Shown here in pieces: positions 14,313 through 16,299 of a stretch of 16,299 bases of DNA (position 1 is its first letter; every line of letters starts with the position of its first letter). The stretch comes from JAGLHV01 sp023143305 [NCBI: Clostridia bacterium] (lineage in GTDB: Bacteria > CBDUZB01 > JAGLHV01). Below the pieces are notes generated by a model that saw nothing but the letters and a program-made list of their open reading frames with translations, did no database searches and was not told where the DNA came from. A program made the position numbers and the translations under genes. The DNA lies in NCBI GenBank assembly GCA_030637025.1, contig DAOVVV010000044.1, positions 1-16,299 of the forward strand, in the 5' to 3' direction.

Positions 14313-16073
14313 ATGGGTAAAGAATATTTTGGTGATGTTATTGCCGTTTATCCTAATAAGATACGTATAGCGATTGACAAAGAGAAATACGATGGTATGG
14401 ATGATGAGCAATTAAAAAAATTTACGTTAGGTGCATATCTTGAAATATCTGATAAAGAAGATGCAAAAATATTATCGATTATTGAAAATTTTTCTATAAC
14501 CTGTGAAACAGATAAAGATGGAAAAGAAAAGAAAAAGTATATTATTGAGGCATTGCCGCTGGGAAGCATAGTTGACGGAAAATTTAAACGAGGTGGGGAT
14601 AGCATTGTTTTGCCACCGAAAGGGATGAGTCCAGCTTCCGAAGTTGATATTAAAAATGTTTATGAAGGCTGGATTGAAAAAGATAAAAAATTCAAATTTT
14701 CTAAGCTAATACAAAATGATAACGTTCAGGTTTCCGTTGATGGAAATCGATTTTTCAATAAACATTTTGCGATAATTGGAGCCACTGGTTCTGGTAAATC
14801 TTGTTCTGTGGCAAAAATATTACAAGAGGCGATTAAAACTAAAAATGCCGGATATCAAGAGCTTAATAATTCACACATCATTTTATTTGATATTCACGGT
14901 GAGTATAAAACAGCTTTTCCAGAATGCAATTATTTAGAGTTACAAAATTTAAAAATTCCGTATTGGCTTTTTGATAGTGAAGAACTTGGTGAGTTATTCA
15001 TTGAAAGCAATGAACAAAATTCTCATAATCAAATATCGCAGTTTAGATTTTGTGTTACGGAAAATAAAAAATTAAAAAACCAGGATATTCCATCGAGTAA
15101 AGTTTTTTACGATTCATCATTAAAATTTAGTATAGAAGAAGTTGTTAGGTATATAAAAAATGTAAATAACGAGTTGATAAATAAAAATAAAAATCGAACT
15201 CCGGCAGATAAAAATGGAATACTTATAAACAACCGCATTCCTGATTATTTTAACAGGGAATTTGAATTTAGTAAGATTGATTCGGGATACGTGAATGGGC
15301 CTTATACGGGAGATTTTGAACGTTTTGTCATGAGATTGGAGACGACCATAAATAACCCTCGTTTAAACTTTATATTTAAAGATATTGATTCTGTAACGAT
15401 TGAAGATGTTCTGCGGAAATTTATTGGATATTTAGATGATAAAAAATCAAATATTACTGTAATTGATCTTGGTGGAATACCTTTTGAAGTTTTGAGCATA
15501 ACGGTTTCTCTTATTTCAAGACTATTATTTGATTTTGGATTCTATTACAAAAAATATCTTTCTAAAAAAGGAATTATTTGTGAAACTCCTTTGCTATTAG
15601 TGTATGAAGAAGCACATAAATACGTTCCTAGAAGTGAATTGGTGAGATATAGAGCATCAAAAAATGCTATTGAGAGAATTGCTAAAGAGGGTCGAAAATA
15701 TGGTGTGACACTTGGGATTGTGAGCCAAAGGCCTTCAGAAATATCTGAGACTATTTTTTCGCAATGCAATAATTTTATTGCCATGAGGTTAACAAATCCA
15801 AATGACCAAGCATATGTAAAGCGGTTATTGCCTGATAATATTGGGGGTTTAATAGATGTTTTACCTTCTCTCCAACAAGGTGAAGGGTTATTAATTGGTG
15901 ATGCTATCGTTATGCCTACACTGATTAAAATAGATAAGTGCAATAAGGAACCTTCATCGAGTGATATTCCATATTATGATATTTGGAAGGAGCAATGGAA
16001 AGATGTGTTGTTTGAAAAAATAACAGAAAACTGGCAAGGGAAAAGCAAGGACAATAAGGAACATAACACATAG
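14313..16073 (+). CDS. HerA-type DNA translocase/helicase
   Basis: Hexameric FtsK/HerA-superfamily ATPase that moves on duplex DNA; here it likely loads or powers the adjacent nuclease. The 586 residues begin with a HAS-barrel-like beta domain (about 1-110). The motor then shows Walker A GATGSGKS (156-163), the FDIHGEY motif (192-198), and Walker B LLLVYEEAHKYVP (427-439). Next come EGRKYGVTLGIVSQRPSEI with the likely arginine finger and sensor, and a C-terminal GEGLLIGDAIVMP strand pair typical of HerA. The insert of about 230 residues between the second and third motifs is usual for this family. The ribosome site GAGGTGA overlaps the upstream stop region. NurA, the archaeal repair partner, is absent; the nuclease upstream takes its place. 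Confidence 0.93.
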   Translation: MGKEYFGDVIAVYPNKIRIAIDKEKYDGMDDEQLKKFTLGAYLEISDKEDAKILSIIENFSITCETDKDGKEKKKYIIEALPLGSIVDGKFKRGGDSIVLPPKGMSPASEVDIKNVYEGWIEKDKKFKFSKLIQNDNVQVSVDGNRFFNKHFAIIGATGSGKSCSVAKILQEAIKTKNAGYQELNNSHIILFDIHGEYKTAFPECNYLELQNLKIPYWLFDSEELGELFIESNEQNSHNQISQFRFCVTENKKLKNQDIPSSKVFYDSSLKFSIEEVVRYIKNVNNELINKNKNRTPADKNGILINNRIPDYFNREFEFSKIDSGYVNGPYTGDFERFVMRLETTINNPRLNFIFKDIDSVTIEDVLRKFIGYLDDKKSNITVIDLGGIPFEVLSITVSLISRLLFDFGFYYKKYLSKKGIICETPLLLVYEEAHKYVPRSELVRYRASKNAIERIAKEGRKYGVTLGIVSQRPSEISETIFSQCNNFIAMRLTNPNDQAYVKRLLPDNIGGLIDVLPSLQQGEGLLIGDAIVMPTLIKIDKCNKEPSSSDIPYYDIWKEQWKDVLFEKITENWQGKSKDNKEHNT

Positions 16074-16149
16074 AGGACGTTGGCGAAAAGATGCGGGACA
16101 ATACTATAACAAATGTCAATAAGTAAAAAAACAAAAAGCTCCCCTATCA

Positions 16150-16171
16150 GTCTTTAAAGACCTTTTTTTTT
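16150..16171 (+). terminator. Candidate rho-independent terminator of the nuclease-HerA operon
   Basis: GTCT-TTAA-AGAC (16150-16161) is followed by C and then nine T residues, 77 bp after the herA stop codon. The stem is short and AT-rich, so efficiency may be modest, but hairpin plus T-run is the expected form. Confidence 0.5.
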
Positions 16172-16238
16172 AAAATATAATCTACAAATTCAGTGTGTTT
16201 CACCAACTGCCAATTTCTCCAATAATCGTTATAGATAC

Positions 16239-16264
16239 AGCGTTATAGACTTTTGCTATACGCT
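16239..16264. repeat. Inverted repeat at the right edge
   Basis: AGCG(T)TATAG (16239-16248) pairs with CTATACGCT (16256-16264), leaving one bulged T and a 7-base loop. The left arm plus loop contains TAGACTTTTGC, identical over 11 bases to the right terminal repeat of element copy 2 read on its minus strand. No T-run follows. It may be the edge of another repeat continuing past the window, or chance. Confidence 0.35.
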
Positions 16265-16299
16265 AATAATACTTTATACATTGTAAGAAATTCGGTGAA

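Noticed and set aside
15545-15943. Minus-strand frame of 132 codons
   Set aside because: Antisense to the Walker B and C-terminal region of HerA, where the plus-strand motifs are unambiguous.

Overview
The window is AT-rich bacterial chromosome from an organism I cannot name. The gene set suggests an uncultured bacterium with a division and cell-wall module of FtsEX plus an EnvC-like activator, a CtpA protease, a free-standing PASTA protein, an intramembrane rhomboid protease and ClpB. No 16S rRNA or other diagnostic marker is present, so a phylum assignment would be a guess.

Layout. Positions 1-5746 form a leftward cluster, in transcription order: a membrane-anchored three-PASTA protein, methylthioadenosine phosphorylase (mtnP), ftsE, ftsX, an EnvC/LytM-type protein and a C-terminal processing peptidase (ctpA) that runs off the left edge. 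The ftsE to ctpA part is tightly packed and makes sense as one division and peptidoglycan unit. Positions 6277-9919 read rightward: a GlpG-type rhomboid and full-length clpB. A tRNA-Ser(GGA) follows at 9967-10057 behind its own promoter-like sequence.

The housekeeping half carries three copies of a MITE/REPIN-like element (about 100-180 bp) with terminal repeats beginning AGACTTCTGC/AGAGTTTTGC and internal hairpins such as ATTCCTGC-GAAA-GCAGGAAT. Copy 3 is flanked by a perfect 12-bp direct repeat, evidence that it moved. Copies 1 and 2 bracket the PASTA gene.

Right of the tRNA the character changes. A hairpin-rich stretch includes an inverted copy of the tRNA 3' end. After it comes an apparent defence locus, all rightward. 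The first gene is an 804-residue protein with two TIR/nucleoside-deoxyribosyltransferase-like Rossmann modules fused to a P-loop ATPase resembling the Sll1717 family. After a 269-bp spacer come a DUF4297/Cap4-like PD-(D/E)XK nuclease candidate and a HerA-type ATPase, 8 bp apart. Nuclease-HerA pairs of this kind are known anti-phage systems. The double sensor/effector-like domain fused to the ATPase is the part I do not recognise as a named system. Whether the three genes act together or are two neighbouring systems cannot be settled from sequence alone.
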